Source: Eriocheir sinensis
Taxonomy: Eukaryota; Arthropoda; Malacostraca; Decapoda; Varunidae
Reading direction: 5' to 3'
Length of the DNA stretch: 64,000 bases
Assembly (NCBI RefSeq): GCF_024679095.1
Contig: NW_026111631.1
Span: forward strand, 242,501-306,500
Shown: positions 29,470 through 39,264 of the stretch, one piece after another
Numbering within the stretch: the stretch's first letter is position 1
Layout: every line of letters begins with the position of its first letter
Program-made: the position numbers and the translations under genes
Notes under the pieces: generated by a model
What the model saw: only the letters and a program-made list of their open reading frames with translations
Databases searched by the model: none
Told to the model about the DNA's origin: nothing

Positions 29470-29945
29470 CTCCTCCCTGGAAGGAAGGAAGAAGGTGAGG
29501 AGGATGGGAGAGGAGAGAGGAAGGACAGGTTAAGAGATGGGGAGAGAAGGAGAAAGGCGAAAAGGAAGAGGTAAACGATGGAAGGGAGATGAAGAGGAAG
29601 GAGGGAGAAAGGAGGATGGAAGGAAGGAAGAAGGTGAGGAGGATGGGAGAGGAGAGAGGAAGGACAGGTTAAGAGATGGGGAGAGAAGGAGAAAGGCGAA
29701 AAGGAAGAGGTAAACGATGGAAGGGAGATGAAGAGGAAGGAGGGAGAAAGGAGGATGGAAGGAAGGAAGAAGGTGAGGAGTTTGGGAGAGGAGAGAGGGA
29801 GGACAGGTTAAGAGATGGGGAGAGAAGGAGAAAGGCGAAAAGGAAGAAGTAAACGATGGAAGGGAGATGAAGAGGAAGGAGGGAGAAAGGAGGATGGAAG
29901 GAAGGAAGAAGGTGAGGAGTTTGGGAGAGGAGAGAGGGAGGACAG
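29470..29945. repeat. 139-bp tandem repeat, about 3.4 units
   Basis: 'ggaggatggaaggaaggaag' recurs at 29,611, 29,750 and 29,889, exactly 139 bases apart. A partial first unit starts at about 29,478. Units are nearly identical and purine-only over long stretches. Confidence 0.93.
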
Positions 29946-30491
29946 GTAGCGTGGTGTGGTGAGGAGGAGGAGGAAGGGTTAAAGGAGGAAGGAAACGATG
30001 GAGGTGAGGTTGATAAATTGAGGGTAAAGAGGAGGAAGATAATGGATGGGGGAAGATAGGGAGGAAGAATGATGGAAAGAAAGGCGGGAAGTGATGGAAT
30101 AAGCAGAAGAGAAGGGAGAAAAAAAGTTATAGGAGAGGTGAGTAAGGCGATAGTTAATTAAAGAGAAGAAAAATAAAAATAAAATGTAAGAGAGCAGTTC
30201 AGCAGGTAGAAAGGTTATGACAAGAAGAGGAGGTAGATAAAGGGACAATAGCTGAAAAGCGCCGGGTTGTGAAAGTCCCTCTCGTGACCGAGGCTCAGGA
30301 CAAGCGATTGGTCTTTGAGGCGTTTTCAAGACCCTGTGGGAGCGAACTCCCAGTGTTGGAGGCATCTAACACAGCAGTATCTATTTTCCATGCACAATTT
30401 TTATACAATTCAATTTATGGTCACAATTTAAGTTATTTCGAAAGCGCTTTTAATATTTGCCCAAACTGTTAACTCGCTTAAAATTCTAACA

Positions 30492-31721
30492 ATGCCTTCG
30501 AACCTTAAGTGTGACGTCTGTCCCGGACGTTTTGCAGCTCAGTTCTTCCAGCTGAGTAAAACTTGCCGCCTCTGCGTTCAAAGATTACATCTTCAGAAGG
30601 CTGTGACTGAATGGAAAGTCAAGCACAATGATCTTGACAAGAAATTTGTAGCCCTTCAGGAATTTGTTTTAACAAATGTGGCAGTGACTCCACCATCGAT
30701 GGTGGAGAGGCCCTCCACCGAGACTGTGCCCTCTCCAGACGACCCTCCTGCTTCACGGGAGGACGTGTTACCTGCCTCACAGGTTGACTCGCAGCCTGCC
30801 TCACAGGATAACCCCCAGCCTGCCTCACAGGCTAACCCCCAGCCTGCCTCACAGGCTAACCCCCAGCCTGCCTCACAGGCTAACCCCCGGCCTGCCTCAC
30901 AGAACAACCGCCAGCCTGCCTCACAGGCTGACCCCCAGCCTGCCTCACAGGCTAACCCCCAGCCTGCTTCACAGGCAAACTCCCAGCCTGCCTCACAGGA
31001 CAACTTCCAGCCTGCCCCACTTAACGCTTCTCTTCCTGCTTCACAGGATGTCGGGTTCCAACCTGTAAGGAATGGAGCCAAACCGAAGCAGGCAACCAAG
31101 GATTTACTGACCCCCACTATCTTCAATAGGTTCCAGGTGCTGGCAGACACCATGGAGGATGAGTTCGAGACTCGCCTAGTTGGGGACTCCATGGTGCGTG
31201 GCCAGCTGGTTGAGTTCTGTGGTCGTTCATCAAACGGCCGCAGAAAACGTTACTGCTATCCAGGTGCCAGACTGGACGACATCACCGCAGCGTGCGATGA
31301 TGTCACGAGAAATGCCGACCGAAACACCCTCTTTGTCATTCACGCGGGGACAAATGACGTAAAGACAACCCTTTCTGAGGAGCTGCTTGAGAAATACCGC
31401 CGCATGATCAAGCAGTATAAACGCAAAACGGATGCCAGTAACATCATAATCTCAGGAATCCTCCCGATGGTCGGTGCCGAATCTAGCTTTTACAGTAAGG
31501 CCTTCAGCACAAACAACAGACTTCAGTCCCTTTGCTCACAAGAAAACGTCCAGTTCGCTAACTTGTGGAACAATTTTTACTACGATTCAGACTTGTTCCT
31601 TCCTGATGGCATTCACTTAAACCCTGTTGGAGCAGCCCGTTTCGGGAGGCTGCTCTGTGACCAAGTGGCTCTTCGAAAGCCAAAAAACGCGGAGGCGAGA
31701 GCACCAGCAGCTCCACCGTAA
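30492..31721 (+). CDS. LINE ORF1 protein, zinc-knuckle-like and SGNH/GDSL esterase-like
   Basis: 409 residues, intact, starting at an ATG. Residues 7-28 hold two CX2C pairs (C7, C10, C25, C28), a possible zinc-binding fold. Residues about 35-58 look helical. Residues about 95-180 are an 8-residue repeat ('QPASQANP'-like) from a 24-bp minisatellite. The C-terminal half has SGNH-hydrolase hallmarks: block I 'VGDSMVRG' near residue 231, 'HAGTNDV' near 285 and the Asp-x-x-His block 'LPDGIHLNP' near 372-375. In CR1-group LINEs such ORF1 proteins bind RNA and carry an esterase domain of uncertain role. All the catalytic Ser, Asn, Asp and His positions appear present. ORF2 follows almost immediately. 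Confidence 0.9.
   Translation: MPSNLKCDVCPGRFAAQFFQLSKTCRLCVQRLHLQKAVTEWKVKHNDLDKKFVALQEFVLTNVAVTPPSMVERPSTETVPSPDDPPASREDVLPASQVDSQPASQDNPQPASQANPQPASQANPQPASQANPRPASQNNRQPASQADPQPASQANPQPASQANSQPASQDNFQPAPLNASLPASQDVGFQPVRNGAKPKQATKDLLTPTIFNRFQVLADTMEDEFETRLVGDSMVRGQLVEFCGRSSNGRRKRYCYPGARLDDITAACDDVTRNADRNTLFVIHAGTNDVKTTLSEELLEKYRRMIKQYKRKTDASNIIISGILPMVGAESSFYSKAFSTNNRLQSLCSQENVQFANLWNNFYYDSDLFLPDGIHLNPVGAARFGRLLCDQVALRKPKNAEARAPAAPP
30785..31015 (+). repeat. 24-bp coding minisatellite inside LINE ORF1
   Basis: About nine to ten units of 'cagcctgcctcacaggctaa' plus 'cccc' with substitutions. The period of 24 keeps the ORF1 frame and yields an Ala/Pro/Gln/Ser-rich linker between the N-terminal zinc-knuckle-like region and the esterase domain. 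Confidence 0.93.
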
Positions 31722-31723
31722 GG

Positions 31724-34700
31724 GTGCACTCAACCCGCAAAACTCCCGACTCGAATCACATTAAAGCTTGCTATGTAAACGCTCGTAGCCTACGTAACAA
31801 ATTTGAAGACTTAGAAGTCCTCGCAGCTACAAATCATTATCACATCATCGGAGTCACAGAATCTTGGATAGACACTTCAAATAGAGATTTCATTGCGGAA
31901 TATAGATTACCGGGTTATAGGGTTGCACCGATAAGCAATTTGGCCGATTACCGATTACCGATTAATCGGTAACCAATAATCGGCCGATACCGATTAATCG
32001 GCCGATTATTTATAAATTGTAAATGTGATTAATCTTCATTAATTATTGGACACTGGTACCACAAAGTTAAAGACATACCGTAACCCACATGTTTACAACT
32101 TTGTTTACTGCCCAACTGTCATCTGCATGGAGAACAAATACGTCTCGTAATTTGTTACTTATAATTTAGCCTTGCTTTGTGGAAACATCCTGATTTTAAT
32201 ATGTTAGAATTTCCCAGTTTTCTCTTTCTTGTGGTGATCCTAGATGCTACTAGAAATGGTAGTGTACAGAAGGTTTATCAATCTCTCAAGTCTTCTACTA
32301 ATTTACTGTCCTATGCACGGCAGGCTTGGTGAAGGACATTACTCAGTTACTGTGCTAAGCAAGTTGAAATAAGCATATAATTTTTCTTGGTTGTAATATA
32401 AAGTAATATGTTGATTTTTTTTTCTAGTTTCAAAGTTGAAGCAAATACCAGTGCTTCAGTTCATATCATAATTTTATATATCAATTTGAATTACATAATA
32501 TACATTTGCATAGGGACTTGTTGGAAATAAATGCTGTGGAAAGGTATTAGAGTTTTGGTAACATCACCATCCTTACATTAACATTATTAGTACTGTGTTA
32601 TGTACACTGTATTATAAAAGAGAGAAAAAATAATAATCGGCCCCGATTAATCGGTCAAAAGACCGATTACCGATTAATCGGCAAAGTGGCCGATTAGGCC
32701 GATTACCGATTACTTACCGATTAATCGGTGCAACCCTACCGGGTTATACCATTTTTAGTCATGAAAGAGAGAACAGACAGGGTGGAGGCGTTATCTTTTA
32801 TATCCACAACTCTCTCCATCCAGTATCCGTGAAAACAGATATTATAACCAATGTAGACACGGTCTTCATTGAAATTAAAAATAAATCTCGTAAAATAGTA
32901 ATTGGACTTATCTACAGACCGCCAAGGCAGACTCTTGATATCGACCACGCATTAAGTGAATTATTATTAGAAACAAGTAGCAGTTGCGAGGCAGTAATTG
33001 TTGGGGACTTTAACTTGCCAGTGAAAAGATGGGGTGAACCGTTGAACTGTCATACAGGGCTCGACCTGTACACAAATTTACTAGAAAGTGATTTACATCA
33101 ACACGTTCAAGAACCGACTCGGGAAAATAATATACTTGACCTTATCTTTTCAACGACAGCTGATCTAGTTAACGAAGTAAATGTTGGTCCAGTTTTTAGT
33201 TCTAGCGATCACCGAACAATCACATTCAGCATCAATATGAAAGAAAGTAAAGTAACTCCTAGTAAAGAAAAGGTGCCTGATTATCAGAGAGCGAATTTCG
33301 TAAGACTCCGATCAATTCTAAATAATTCTGACTGGACTGAAATCACGGCGGAAACAGATATTGATAAATCTTGGGGGGCCTTCACCACAATATTGAACAA
33401 TGCCATAAGCATATGCGTACCCTATCGTAACAGACGTTCAGCTTCTAAGAAGAAACCCAAGTGGTGGAATAACGAAATTCAAAATAGCCTATCCCTTAAA
33501 AAACGCGTATACAGTAGGTACATATCATCTCAGAGCGAGGCTGACAAACTAGAGTTGGACAGAACTCGCCGCGAAACCAAGAAATTAATAAAACGAAGCA
33601 AGAAAAATCTTGAAGAACATATAGCGGAAACAAGTAAATCTAATCCTAAAGAATTTTTCAGCTATGTAAATAATAAAAAGTCACTCACTTGTGGTATCGG
33701 ACCGCTTGCTAATGAAAATGGTAACCACACGAACGATGAAAATGAAATGGCTACAATCCTAAATAACTTTTTCGCATCCGTATTTACCGACGAAGATTGT
33801 TTATCACCTCAACCGCCGGAGGTTAGAAGGACCGAAAAGATGTTAAGTGGCGTGCTCATCGTAGAAAGTGACATTTTACGCACAATTGAAAAGATTAAAG
33901 TAAGCAAAGCTCCTGATCCAGACAAAATTACCCCTAGGGTCTTAAAAGAAATCAAACATCAAATTTTTAAACCGCTCTCCATCATATTCAATAAATCTTT
34001 AACAGCTGGAAAAGTTCCGTCGGATTGGAAACTTGCAAATGTCACACCAATTTTCAAAAAGGGGGACAAGTCTCATCCAGGAAACTATCGACCAATTAGC
34101 CTGACATCTATTGTTTGTAAGTTAATGGAGACTATCATTCGCGACAATATGGTGAAATTCTTCGAAGAAAATAATATAATAAATAATTCGCAACATGGCT
34201 TCCGTAGTAAACGTTCGTGTTTGACTAACTTACTTGATTTTTTTCACTATATTTTTGAGGTGTTCGATGAAAGCAGATCAGTAGATATCATATATCTGGA
34301 TTTTCAAAAGGCATTTGATAAGGTCCCCCACCAACGATTGCTCAGCAAACTACTGGCGCACGGTATCTCGGGTAACATTCACAATTGGCTTGCGGACTGG
34401 CTCTCTGAGCGGAAACAGAGTAGTTCTAAACGGTGTTACATCTAACTGGCTCGATGTCAAAAGCGGCGTACCTCAAGGATCAGTGCTTGGCCCCATGCTC
34501 TTCTTAATTTATGTTAATGATATCGATGATGGGCTCATTTGCAAAGTATCAAAATTTGCTGATGACACAAAAATTGCTAGTAAAGTAACTGCGATACTCG
34601 ACGAAGAAGCTTTACAATCAGACAGATATAGATCGACTTGCACGTTGGGCCAATCAATGGCAAATGAAATTTAACGTTGAGAAATGTAAAGTGTTGCACA

Positions 34701-35389
34701 TCGGAAAAAATAACAATCGCGTTCGGTACGTAATGAATGGCCAACAACTTTCTGCAGTAAGTAAAGAAAAGGATCTTGGAATCACTATATCAAGCGATTT
34801 AAAGCCCGGTCAGCATTGTTCAGAGGTAGTTAAAACTGCAAACAAATTGGTTGGCTTCATCGGACGAGTCTTTAATAATAAATCGGAAAAAGTAATATTA
34901 AAACTGTATAATTCGTTGGTTCGACCCCGTCTAGAGTACTGTGTACAGTTTTGGTCTCCCTACTACAGAAAAGACATAGAAAAGTTGGAACGGGTCCAAC
35001 GAAGAGTAACAAAGATGATTCCTAGGTTGAGAAATTTGTCATATGAACAAAGGCTTAAAGAAGTAAATTTATTCAGCCTATCAAAACGAAGAATGCGAGG
35101 CGATCTAATAGAAGTGTTTAAAATGTTCAAAGGATTCAGTGATATTAATGCGGAAGATTACTTTACAATTGATCGATCAAATAGAACAAGAAGAAATCAC
35201 AATTTGAAGATAAGTGGTAAAAGATTCTCGTCGCACGAAGCTAAACACTTCTTCTTCAATCGAGTTGTTAATGTTTGGAACTCTCTACCTTGTGATGTCG
35301 TTGATAGTACAACAGTTACGGCCTTCAAGAATAGATTAGACAAGTGTTTTGAATCCAACCAGCAACTAAGATATTACTCATTGTCGTAA
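31724..35389 (+). pseudogene. LINE ORF2, endonuclease and reverse transcriptase, broken
   Basis: The frame opens by overlapping or abutting the ORF1 stop (first usable codon GTG at 31,724; no early ATG), as in CR1 elements. Endonuclease marks: 'CYVNARSLRNK', 'VTESW', 'IYRPP', 'VGDFNLP' (near 33,003) and 'SSSDHRTI' (near 33,205). Reverse-transcriptase marks: 'FKKGDKSHPGNYRPISLTS', 'SQHGFRS', 'YLDFQKAFDKVPH', 'SGVPQGSVLGPMLF' and catalytic 'FADDT' (34,555-34,569). The C-terminus has 'EKDLGI' and 'FFFNRVVNVWNSLP'. It is interrupted at 31,918 by a MITE, at about 34,418 by an apparent 2-bp deletion and at about 34,623 by an apparent 4-bp insertion. Otherwise the frame is stop-free, so inactivation looks recent. 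Confidence 0.92.
31918..32738. mobile_element. hAT-like MITE inserted in the LINE endonuclease
   Basis: 821 bases with perfect 15-bp terminal inverted repeats (left 'tagggttgcaccgat', right its complement). It is flanked by an exact 8-bp duplication, CCGGGTTA (31,910-31,917 and 32,739-32,746). An 8-bp target duplication and TAGGG-type ends are diagnostic of the hAT superfamily. Subterminal regions are packed with palindromic 'accgattaatcggt'-like units that could fold back or bind transposase. The AT-rich interior has no coding capacity, so it is non-autonomous. Confidence 0.93.
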
Positions 35390-35667
35390 TAACGTTAAGT
35401 TCTTTCGAATACTGGTGTCCTTGTCCGCTTTTATTGCCCGGTTAGTGGTAGCAGTAATGGTAGTTCTTTCCTCTTTCCTACATAAATTCCATGCAGTTTT
35501 TCCATGCTGCATGGTTCTTTTTCCTTTCCTGCCAGCTTTGGCTGGAGGAGCCTTCGCCTTTGCTGTCCTTCATCTTCCACCTTTGATTAGATAGTTAGTG
35601 TAGCTTGTCACAAACAACCTCGTAAGGACCAGCAGGTCTGCTGTTGTTTGTTCTTCCTTTATGTTCC

Positions 35668-35818
35668 TTTGTGTGTCTCTCTCCGGCATATGACCACAGA
35701 TGTTGCGCCAACTGAACGAAACTTTCCAACTGTTCCCTTCTCCTATAATTCCTTCCCCTTCTGTCTCTCTCCGGCATATGACCATAGATGTTGTGCCGAC
35801 TAAACCAAACTTTCCAAA
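35668..35818 (+). repeat. SINE-A-type tail units at the LINE 3-prime end
   Basis: A partial then a full copy of the about 88-bp tail found at the 3-prime end of family-A SINEs ('ctctccggcatatgaccaca' ... 'gactaaaccaaactttccaa'). They lie just beyond the LINE 3-prime UTR, and no tRNA-like head precedes them. Either the LINE and SINE share a 3-prime end, as in LINE/SINE partnerships, or a 5-prime-truncated SINE inserted here. Confidence 0.75.
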
Positions 35819-35932
35819 TTTAGTGGTACATAGAAAGTAACATTGCCTCCATAGTAAATATCATCATGTCTTGCACAGAAATAAATAGTCAGGGTCTCAA
35901 AAACAATAGGCTACCCCTTCCTCAACAATACA

Positions 35933-35933
<1 letters not shown>

Positions 35934-35993
<60 letters not shown>
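35934..35993. repeat. (TTA)n microsatellite
   Basis: About 20 TTA units, directly upstream of 'tttcag', a possible splice acceptor. Confidence 0.96.
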
Positions 35994-35997
35994 TCAG

Positions 35998-36160
35998 CGT
36001 GAAGATGTCAGGTCGCAACGTGTTGGTCCATCGGCGCACCTTCCAGAACGCCAACCAGGCTCAACACCACCACCACCACCACCACCAGCGAGGACATCAA
36101 CACCATTCACCACCACCATTGAGGCCAGATCACACCACCACCACCACCACCAACACCAGG
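35998..36160 (+). CDS. Candidate first coding exon of importin alpha (tentative)
   Basis: The acceptor 'attatttcag' is followed by 7 bases and an ATG at 36,005. The translation opens 'MSGRNVLVHRRTFQNANQAQ', then a His-rich and Thr-rich stretch from CAC/ACC trinucleotides. The 'HRRTFQNANQAQ' part resembles the short segment that precedes the importin-beta-binding domain in importin alphas. A possible donor (CCAGG/gtgctc, weak) at 36,160 leaves the frame in phase 0, matching the phase-0 start of the exon at 43,990. If right, a CAC expansion has enlarged this exon. It could instead be part of an unrelated gene or chance. Confidence 0.35.
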
Positions 36161-36175
36161 GTGCTCTATGAAGGG

Positions 36176-37145
36176 TTTAGTGTCATGTCGTCAAGTCCAT
36201 CTCCCTCAATCTGTTCTGGGACCATTTTAGTTACAATTTTCTGTATCCTTTCCAGCTCCACATACTCCTTTCTGCGGCCTGTCAGTCCATGCTTCCATGT
36301 TTCTTCTTCCCGCAAGCTGTTCCATGTGTTAACTAACACTTCTGTGTGAAAAACTTTACTTCTTCCAGTCACTCAATCAGGTTCCTTTGTTAAGTTTCTT
36401 TCCGTGTCCTCTCAGCCCCTGCGTTACTGATGCTAAGAAGAGATCATCTCTATCCACCTCATCAAACAGGGGGCTTCGTGGTGCAGTGGTTAGCACATTC
36501 GGCTCACGACCGAGAGAGCCCGGGTTCGATTCCCGGGCGGATTGGAAAAATCTGGGCGGCTTTTCCGATACCCTACGCCCCTGTCCACCCCGCAGTGAAT
36601 GGGTACTACCAGGTATTAATCGGGGGTTGTGTCCCCCCGTCTCCTGGGGTCTGTTCCCTTCTCCTATAATTCCTTCCCCTTCTGTCTCTCCCTGGCATAT
36701 GACCACAGATGTTGCACCCAATAAACAAAACTTTCCAACTCTTTCCTCATCAAACTTATTTACCAACTTGTACAGTGTGATCAAATCTCCTCTCTCCCTT
36801 CTTTGTTCCAGTGTCGTCAAGTCCATCTCCCTCAATCTGTCTTCATACGTCATATTCGAGAGTTCTGGGACCATTTTGTTGCAATTCTCTGTCTTGAGTC
36901 CAACATCATAATCTTCCTTTGCATAGTTTTTCCTTTTTTCCTTATATGCCTCATCTTGGTATTCAAATCCTTCCATAGTTTTCATCTGTCATAGTTGATG
37001 CCATTCTTTCCTAAGGGGCACTCGTGACTGACTCCTTCATCTAACTCAACATTTTTTGTGAAAATTAGGTCAAGTCTTGATGGTTGGTCATCTCCTCTTA
37101 GCCTTGTTTCTCCTTTAACCCACTGCATCAACAGATTATCACATC

Positions 37146-37146
<1 letters not shown>
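36176..37146 (-). pseudogene. Internally deleted LINE with endonuclease tail joined to RT C-terminus
   Basis: Minus strand from about 37,146: an endonuclease C-terminal segment ('ETRLRGDDQPSRLDLIFTK', then 'CPLGK') is followed by 'DEAYKEKRKNYAKEDYD'. It passes directly into the post-catalytic region ('KMVPELSNMTYEDRLREMD', 'LEQRRERGDLITLYKLVNK'), so the whole RT palm is missing. After a SINE insertion (36,468-36,744) the frame resumes with 'DRDDLFLASVTQGLRGHGKK' and 'TWNSLREE', then a duplicated 'ELERIQKIVTKMVPE' stretch. It is a relic of a CR1/jockey-type LINE distinct from the 30-kb element. Confidence 0.8.
36468..36744 (+). mobile_element. tRNA-derived SINE, family A, with 11-bp target duplication
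   Basis: tRNA-like head (about 36,470-36,541): A-box 'tggtgcagtggttagcaca', an anticodon-loop-like 'ctcacga' (would read CAC, Val) and B-box 'gggttcgattcc'. The body has 'tgtccaccccgcagtgaatg' and the standard tail 'ggcatatgaccacagatgtt'. It is flanked by CCTCATCAAAC at 36,457-36,467 and 36,745-36,755. Insertion plus one target copy is 288 bases (96 codons), so the interrupted LINE frame is in register on both sides. Confidence 0.93.

Positions 37147-37147
<1 letters not shown>

Positions 37148-37203
<56 letters not shown>
37148..37203. repeat. (GT)n microsatellite
   Basis: 56-base GT run lying between two LINE relics. Confidence 0.96.
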
Positions 37204-37204
<1 letters not shown>

Positions 37205-37205
<1 letters not shown>

Positions 37206-37680
37206 AGCTAGTTGTTGTATTTACCTAGTTGTAGTTTTATAGGGCCTGGGCTTGACGTTCGTGTGGTCCCGTCTCTGTATCTACATTTATCCAACTTTTC
37301 CTTGAAGCTTTGCACACTCCTTTCTGATACTACATCCTCACTTAGTCTGTTCCAAACCTCTGTACTTCTTTGCGGGAAGCTATATTTCTTTATGTCTCTC
37401 AAGCATCTTCCCTTCCTCAATTTTTGACGGTGTCCTCTTGTGTTCCTGGTGGTAATTTCTTCTTTTAGTGGTAACTCCTCATTGTCTACTTCTTCCATTT
37501 TGCTCAATAATTTGTAGATTTGTATTAGGTCTCCCATTTCTCTTCTTTGTTCTAGTGTTGGTAAGTCCATTTCCTTTAGTCTCTCCTAGTATGTCAATCC
37601 CTGGAACCATTTTTGTTGCCATCTTTTGTATTCTTTCTAGTTTCTTGATGTGTTTCTTCTTATGGGGAGACCACACTGCC
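37205..37680 (-). pseudogene. LINE reverse-transcriptase C-terminal and 3-prime end relic
   Basis: Minus strand: 'VWSPHKKKHIKKLERIQKMA' is followed after a short shift by 'LPTLEQRREMGDLIQIYKLL', 'YSFPQRSTEVWNRLSEDVV' and 'SVQSFKEKLDKCRYRDGT', then a 3-prime UTR-like '..PGPIKLQLGKYNN'. This is the thumb-to-C-terminus of a CR1/jockey-type RT. Both edges are GT microsatellites (37,148-37,203 and 37,686-37,725). Confidence 0.85.
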
Positions 37681-37684
37681 TCTG

Positions 37685-37685
<1 letters not shown>

Positions 37686-37725
<40 letters not shown>
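37686..37725. repeat. (GT)n microsatellite
   Basis: 40-base GT run at the 5-prime edge of the LINE relic. Confidence 0.95.
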
Positions 37726-37729
<4 letters not shown>

Positions 37730-38087
37730 TTGACTGACTGATGAATGAATAACTGCGATTAATTAGGCTGGTATTACAAGACACTTTCCCTGCTCACATC
37801 AGCTACTTCTAAAGGTCAAAGGGGGATATCAGTCGGGTTCTAATGAGTGTTTTTCAGGCTCATGGTACAGAAGAAGGGTTAAACTACCACCAGGGTCATA
37901 AAACCACCCCTGGAAATGCCCACAACTCCTGCGAAAGCCTTGTCAAATAGGTGTTCTTGGGCGGCTAAATGTCTAATAATGCGACCCTAAGTAAATAACT
38001 TCCTGATGGAGTGGATGATTGACTTGGCATCTTGTAGCTTTACTCTCAGCTATTTCAAGTTCCCGACTGATGTACTAACACCCTCAG

Positions 38088-38205
38088 GTTGGCTACAGTG
38101 AAGGTCGTGGCAGAGAGTGTACTCAAACTCCTACTGTGAGCTACTTCTGCTGCCTGCGCCCTCACCACCCCTGTGAAGGACGCCCAGCTGACCCAACCCT
38201 CCTCG
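38088..38205 (+). other. Weak candidate exon, unknown product
   Basis: A branch-point-like 'tgtactaacaccctcag' precedes 118 bases that are open in only one phase ('VGYSEGRGRECTQTPTVSYF..') and end at a good donor, 'TCCTCG/gtgagt'. It would leave one extra base, so it cannot splice in frame directly to the importin exon at 43,990. It resembles no family I know. It may be an untranslated or alternative exon, or chance. Confidence 0.22.
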
Positions 38206-38274
38206 GTGAGTCTGTCCCACTTAATGTTGCAAGAGTTATCCGGTATACCTTCACTCTCTCATGCTTTCCCTATG

Positions 38275-38590
38275 TCCTGTGCTGTCCAACTTAATAATGT
38301 GAGAGTTAACTGGTGTTTTCACTATCATCTTTTTAGAGAGTCTGATTAAAAAACTAATGCAGGAGTTGTGGTGTTTTTTGTTCCTGTTGGGTGCCTGGAC
38401 CTATCTATCAGCTGTCTTGTGCTGTCCAACTTAATAATGTGAGAGTTAACTGGTGTTTTCACTATCATCTTTTTAGAGTGTCTGATTAAAAAACTAATGC
38501 AGGAGTAATGGTGTTTTTTGTTCCTGTTGGGTGCCTGGACCTATCAGCTGTCTTGTGCTGTCCAGCTTATTAATGCAAGAGTTGGCCTGT
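38275..38590. repeat. 140-bp tandem duplication, about 2.3 units
   Basis: 'tgtgctgtccaacttaataa' occurs at about 38,279 and 38,419 with near-identical sequence between, including 'ctgattaaaaaactaatgca'. A third diverged start lies at about 38,553. Confidence 0.9.
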
Positions 38591-38607
38591 ATCTTCACTC
38601 TTAATTA

Positions 38608-38967
38608 ACAATGTAAATCAAACAAGAGGTGTGTTTGTACCTTTATTGCCTACTGTATCACTCTGACTCCTCTCCCTCTCGTGGTTCCTCCTCTGGCTGC
38701 CCTTCCCCTCGTGGTAGCACAACAGCGAGGGTGTTGTTGTTGTGGGGGTACTGTATTGTTGTTCAAGTGGCGCGTGGGAAGAACTGAGCTCAGCTGTGTG
38801 GCCGCGGCACCGTGTGAGTCCAGTTGCGTGAGACATCGGGTGGCCACTCCATAAAATATCGCATATAAGTGAAAAAAAACGTGTAAATTAAACATTTATT
38901 TGGATTTTGGACCACGCGTTATTTCAAAAACGCGTAAACCAAACGCGCGTAAATCGAGAGTTACCTG
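38608..38967. mobile_element. TA-target MITE ('CAGGTAACTCTCG' family), left-truncated
   Basis: The right end '..taaatcgagagttacctg' is followed by TA. The body is shared with copies at 44,704 and 56,851 ('tgtatcactctgactcctct', 'gtactgtattgttgttcaag'). The left inverted repeat is missing and the copy begins at about 'aacaatgtaaatca'. Confidence 0.88.
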
Positions 38968-39264
38968 TATACGAGTTATTTCATCTCTGTTTATTTATGT
39001 TTACATCTCAAAATTGTCAATTAATTTGTTTCTTTATGTGCACCATTTAATTCTGCATGTTTTCATATATGATACAAGATTACGTTGAGTTTATTGAGTT
39101 TATGGCTGAAAACTTGTTATATTCAATATCGACATTTTAAATTTGGTGCGCGCAGCGATCCTGGATACGGCGCGGGGCACTGTTTGGGCCCGGCTGTAGT
39201 GAAGGGGTTAATTGGTTGAATTACTACAGATATTTAGGGTACGCACTTGCTGTACCAGAAACTA

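Larger units (their letters stand above)
30260..35645 (+). mobile_element. CR1-type non-LTR retrotransposon, near full length, disrupted
   Basis: Two-ORF LINE: a 5-prime untranslated leader (about 30,260-30,491), ORF1 (30,492-31,721), ORF2 (from about 31,724 to 35,389) and a 3-prime UTR of about 250 bases. With the inserted 821-bp MITE removed the element is about 4.5 kb, the usual CR1 size. An SGNH/esterase-like ORF1 and an AP-type endonuclease plus reverse transcriptase in ORF2 are the known arrangement of CR1/L2-group LINEs. There is no poly(A) tail. Both ends are estimates, and the 3-prime end merges into a sequence shared with SINE-A tails. Confidence 0.9.

Noticed and set aside
32829..34445. 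Host gene encoding an RNA-directed DNA polymerase
   Set aside because: It is the middle part of LINE ORF2; the ATG at its start is internal to the endonuclease domain.
36470..36541. tRNA-Val gene
   Set aside because: The A- and B-boxes are good, but the acceptor stem does not pair properly and the same head is fused to a shared body at several loci, so it is a SINE head.
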